7,186 nucleotides of DNA from Tenericutes bacterium 4572_104. Its GTDB lineage: Bacteria; Bacillota_I; Bacilli_A; Izemoplasmatales; UBA5603. Of this stretch, positions 6,701-7,186 are shown piece after piece. The first letter of the stretch is position 1, and each line of letters opens with the position of its first letter. A program made the translations under genes and the position numbers. Location of the stretch: assembly GCA_002084435.1 (NCBI GenBank), contig NBLG01000037.1, positions 1 through 7,186 on the forward strand, given 5' to 3'. The notes under the pieces are model-generated. The model did not search any database and was not told the origin of the DNA. It worked only from the letters and a program-made list of their open reading frames with translations.

Positions 6701-6829
6701 GAGCTAACGAAAAGTGTAGATTATGAAAAAGCAAGTGACAAATCGGCAGGGAATATACTAAAGCATAATATAACAATGACTGCGGAATTACCTGATAGAG
6801 TTAAAGAGCTTAAGTTTAAGTACGAATAA
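3743..6829 (+). CDS. hsdR: Type I R-M restriction and translocation subunit HsdR
   Basis: HsdR is the ATP-dependent DNA translocase and endonuclease; bound to HsdM/HsdS, it pulls in unmethylated DNA and cuts at a distance. At 1028 residues it matches the EcoR124-like class (about 1040). The N-terminal nuclease domain has RFDLVLLINGLPL with Asp147 and IEQKR with Glu161-x-Lys163, the same spacing as the PD-(D/E)xK residues of that class. The helicase part begins at RPYQ (273-276). It has Walker A TTGSGKT (Lys310), VDRRELDSRT, DEAH (411-414) within FIIDEAHRTTMG, GFTGTPL (437-443) and motif VI QAYSRTNRV (708-716). The C-terminal part (~790-1028) is the helical region that docks to the methyltransferase. 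No frameshift or missing motif is visible, so it appears functional. With HsdR intact, loss of modification would be harmful, so hsdM and hsdS expression should still be maintained. Confidence 0.97.
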   Translation: MSYAPKNASERAYQDNFVNELKKYRWESPDFLNGNIHKVTVKDLINHWRNELNRINADQLEGVPLTDNEFMQVMTKVNQISNSFEATKVLSMEGNKGKIDGIYRDDNPNISRKQITLTILNKASVSGGDSSYTVAREVETEKGNRFDLVLLINGLPLINIEQKRTDKSLDEAFGQFKRYYRDGEYCNNFMAFSQMMVITTEIETRYFATPKSVEAFNPVFVFNWADKNNKPINEWKQVVKKFLMIPMAHQMVGDYLVIDESKEEENRKHMLMRPYQVYALQAVEGAAFGFDNKERIPHGGFVWHTTGSGKTITSFKTALFLATRAGFDKVVFLVDRRELDSRTSENFKAYAAYEPVTVDDTKHTYQLRKKLKLAKPGIIVTTTFKLNILVKELEDAKDSSLAEKKIVFIIDEAHRTTMGQMMGDIKKYFKQKGLFFGFTGTPLFDENEVKGKINEKSEVVNTTEKLFGPKLHEYTIDQAIADGNVLGFYVDYINTGEFKNHDDLRDQLFDKIKEDKPELSDREIERKVQAYSLAELERQAKKNNILVYQDETHIPRVVTSMLDNWENQSNRREFNGLLTVAYKNRVIAYYDEFKEQLEKRDMKLNIAMTFSFGNENDPDNIIPTDLVKRMFKDYAEYTGIEFVAGDKKHGEMAYFEDIIERTTRGGSGRNKKNIDLVIVADQLLTGYDSKRLNTLYVDRSLELQGLIQAYSRTNRVFGKTKEFGTIVNFQYPEITRETVDIALKLYGSGGKSGEAIVDTYENSVRKLKVNIEEMIPTLPNPADWQSLRGDDEAREKFLLAFRDAAEQLNFVEQYYEYKWQKESFGMDEHTWLKYVGAYKNLTKNEGPGPDPVVIRSLVGRTKLAGTQVIDANHILGLIGAKVSNVNGVQSVDDGTLIIIHEQIQELSDMGEDIKANMLREFVDTELVPGKLKYGINFDDAFDNWKRNKLKVEVEGVSEEWGLSKDWLFKSVNSFDKSKPKIVPYLEELTKSVDYEKASDKSAGNILKHNITMTAELPDRVKELKFKYE

Positions 6830-6967
6830 ATTAGAAAATGTGTGCTTAACTCAAAAAACTGAACAGAATTTCATGAAAAGATAATTCTACTTTATTTGAA
6901 ATTGTTAAAAGAGTTGAAAAATAATATCAAATAATTTATTGTATAAAGTCGCATCACTACACATAAC
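6830..6967. other. AT-rich spacer after hsdR, no gene seen
   Basis: About 140 bases separate hsdR from the presumed IS end. I find no ORF of note and no strong terminator. The only candidates are a 10-bp palindrome TTTCATGAAA (6869-6878) and a 6-bp stem AGAATT/AATTCT (6865-6870 with 6883-6888) followed by a short T-containing stretch. Both are too weak and AT-rich to call. Confidence 0.6.
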
Positions 6968-6977
6968 GAGGCTGTCG

Positions 6978-7002
6978 AATTTCTATTTTTCGCATAGAAA
7001 TT
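6978..7002. repeat. Hairpin just inside the presumed IS end
   Basis: AATTTCTAT (6978-6986) and ATAGAAATT (6994-7002) are perfectly complementary over 9 bp around a 7-base loop. Its place beside the GGCTGTC motif suggests a subterminal element of the IS, either a transposase-binding site or a guard against read-through, though it is AT-rich. Confidence 0.6.
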
Positions 7003-7037
7003 ATGATATTCAATCCTTATAAAATTAAATTATTTAT

Positions 7038-7060
7038 CTCAAAAGAATTATTCTTTTGAG
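7038..7060 (-). terminator. 11-bp perfect hairpin after the transposase gene, possible terminator
   Basis: CTCAAAAGAAT (7038-7048) and ATTCTTTTGAG (7050-7060) form a perfect 11-bp inverted repeat around one base. It lies 32 bases past the transposase stop in the direction of minus-strand transcription. The following minus-strand sequence is rich in A and T but has no clean T-run, so termination is plausible rather than shown. The repeat is certain; the role is not. Confidence 0.4.
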
Positions 7061-7092
7061 GTAAATGCCATCTGCACCCACCATTGATTAAA

Positions 7093-7186
7093 TCAAGGTT
7101 TAGCTTTTAATGTTTTTTCTAAATTATGCAAACAACAATATAACACCCATTGAATATTAACTTTTTTCTTACTACGCAGAGTAAAA
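7093..7186 (-). CDS. Transposase C-terminus, partial
   Basis: Read from the right edge on the minus strand, 30 residues precede a TGA at 7095-7093. They begin FTLRSKKKVNIQWVLYCCLH and end in NLEKTLKAKP. The pattern (F-x-x-R-x-x-x-K-V-x-x-x-W-x-L-x-x-x-x-H-N-L-x-K) is typical of the extreme C-terminus of IS1182/IS4-IS5-type DDE transposases. The catalytic DDE residues would be outside the window, so completeness cannot be judged. Assignment rests on this short motif only. Confidence 0.55.
   Translation of the reverse strand, partial: FTLRSKKKVNIQWVLYCCLHNLEKTLKAKP

Larger units (their letters stand above)
6968..7186 (-). mobile_element. 3' end of an insertion sequence, probably IS1182-like (runs off the window)
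   Basis: The block begins near GAGGCTGTCGAA, an end of the GGCTGTC type common in IS1182-like elements. It contains two hairpins and ends in the C-terminus of a transposase read on the minus strand. The left boundary is estimated from that motif. The other end and any target-site duplication lie outside the window or were not detectable, so family and exact edge are tentative. Confidence 0.5.

Noticed and set aside
6865..6888. Rho-independent terminator after hsdR
   Set aside because: The stem is only six AT-rich pairs with a 12-base loop and no proper T-run.

Overview
The window is a type I restriction-modification (R-M) operon in hsdM-hsdS-hsdR order on the + strand, followed by the edge of an insertion sequence. 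The DNA is AT-rich (roughly one third G+C by eye), and the two usable Shine-Dalgarno sites are purine-rich (GAGGAA, AAGGAAG). The HsdS protein has the PK-R-RFK-GF-D-WE style of Bacillota specificity subunits. I infer a low-GC Bacillota-like host, with moderate confidence; nothing here fixes genus or species.

Layout: (1) 1-1224 is the C-terminal 407 residues of HsdM, whose methyltransferase core lies upstream of the window. (2) 1224-2459 is a mosaic. It holds a 22-codon remnant of an hsdS start, the last ~52 codons of a different hsdM, a DUF1016/YhcG-type PD-(D/E)XK nuclease gene with an apparent internal deletion, and the first ~11 codons of a different hsdS. That last fragment is fused in frame to a second copy of the resident hsdM tail. 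(3) 2459-3724 is a full-length hsdS with two target recognition domains. (4) 3743-6829 is a full-length hsdR with nuclease and helicase motifs intact. (5) 6830-7186 is AT-rich spacer, then what looks like the 3' end of a minus-strand IS (30 transposase residues and two hairpins).

How it fits together: HsdM and HsdS would form the sequence-specific adenine methyltransferase, and HsdR adds ATP-driven translocation and cleavage. The central observation is that about 1.07 kb from a second type I operon (hsdM2 tail, yhcG-like gene, hsdS2 start) sits between two copies of a 164-bp repeat covering the resident hsdM/hsdS junction (1125-1288 and 2360-2523, 9 differences by my count). Both junctions keep the reading frame. 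On the right, this creates a 45-codon chimeric ORF that overlaps the yhcG stop (ATGA) and the hsdS start (TAATG), so a chain of coupled translation from the nuclease gene into hsdS is preserved. Recombination between the repeats would remove 1235 bp and restore an ordinary hsdMSR operon.

I see no wholly new multi-gene system. The novelty is this mosaic architecture, the small relay ORF and the shortened nuclease. No promoter, tRNA, rRNA, riboswitch or CRISPR array was recognised.
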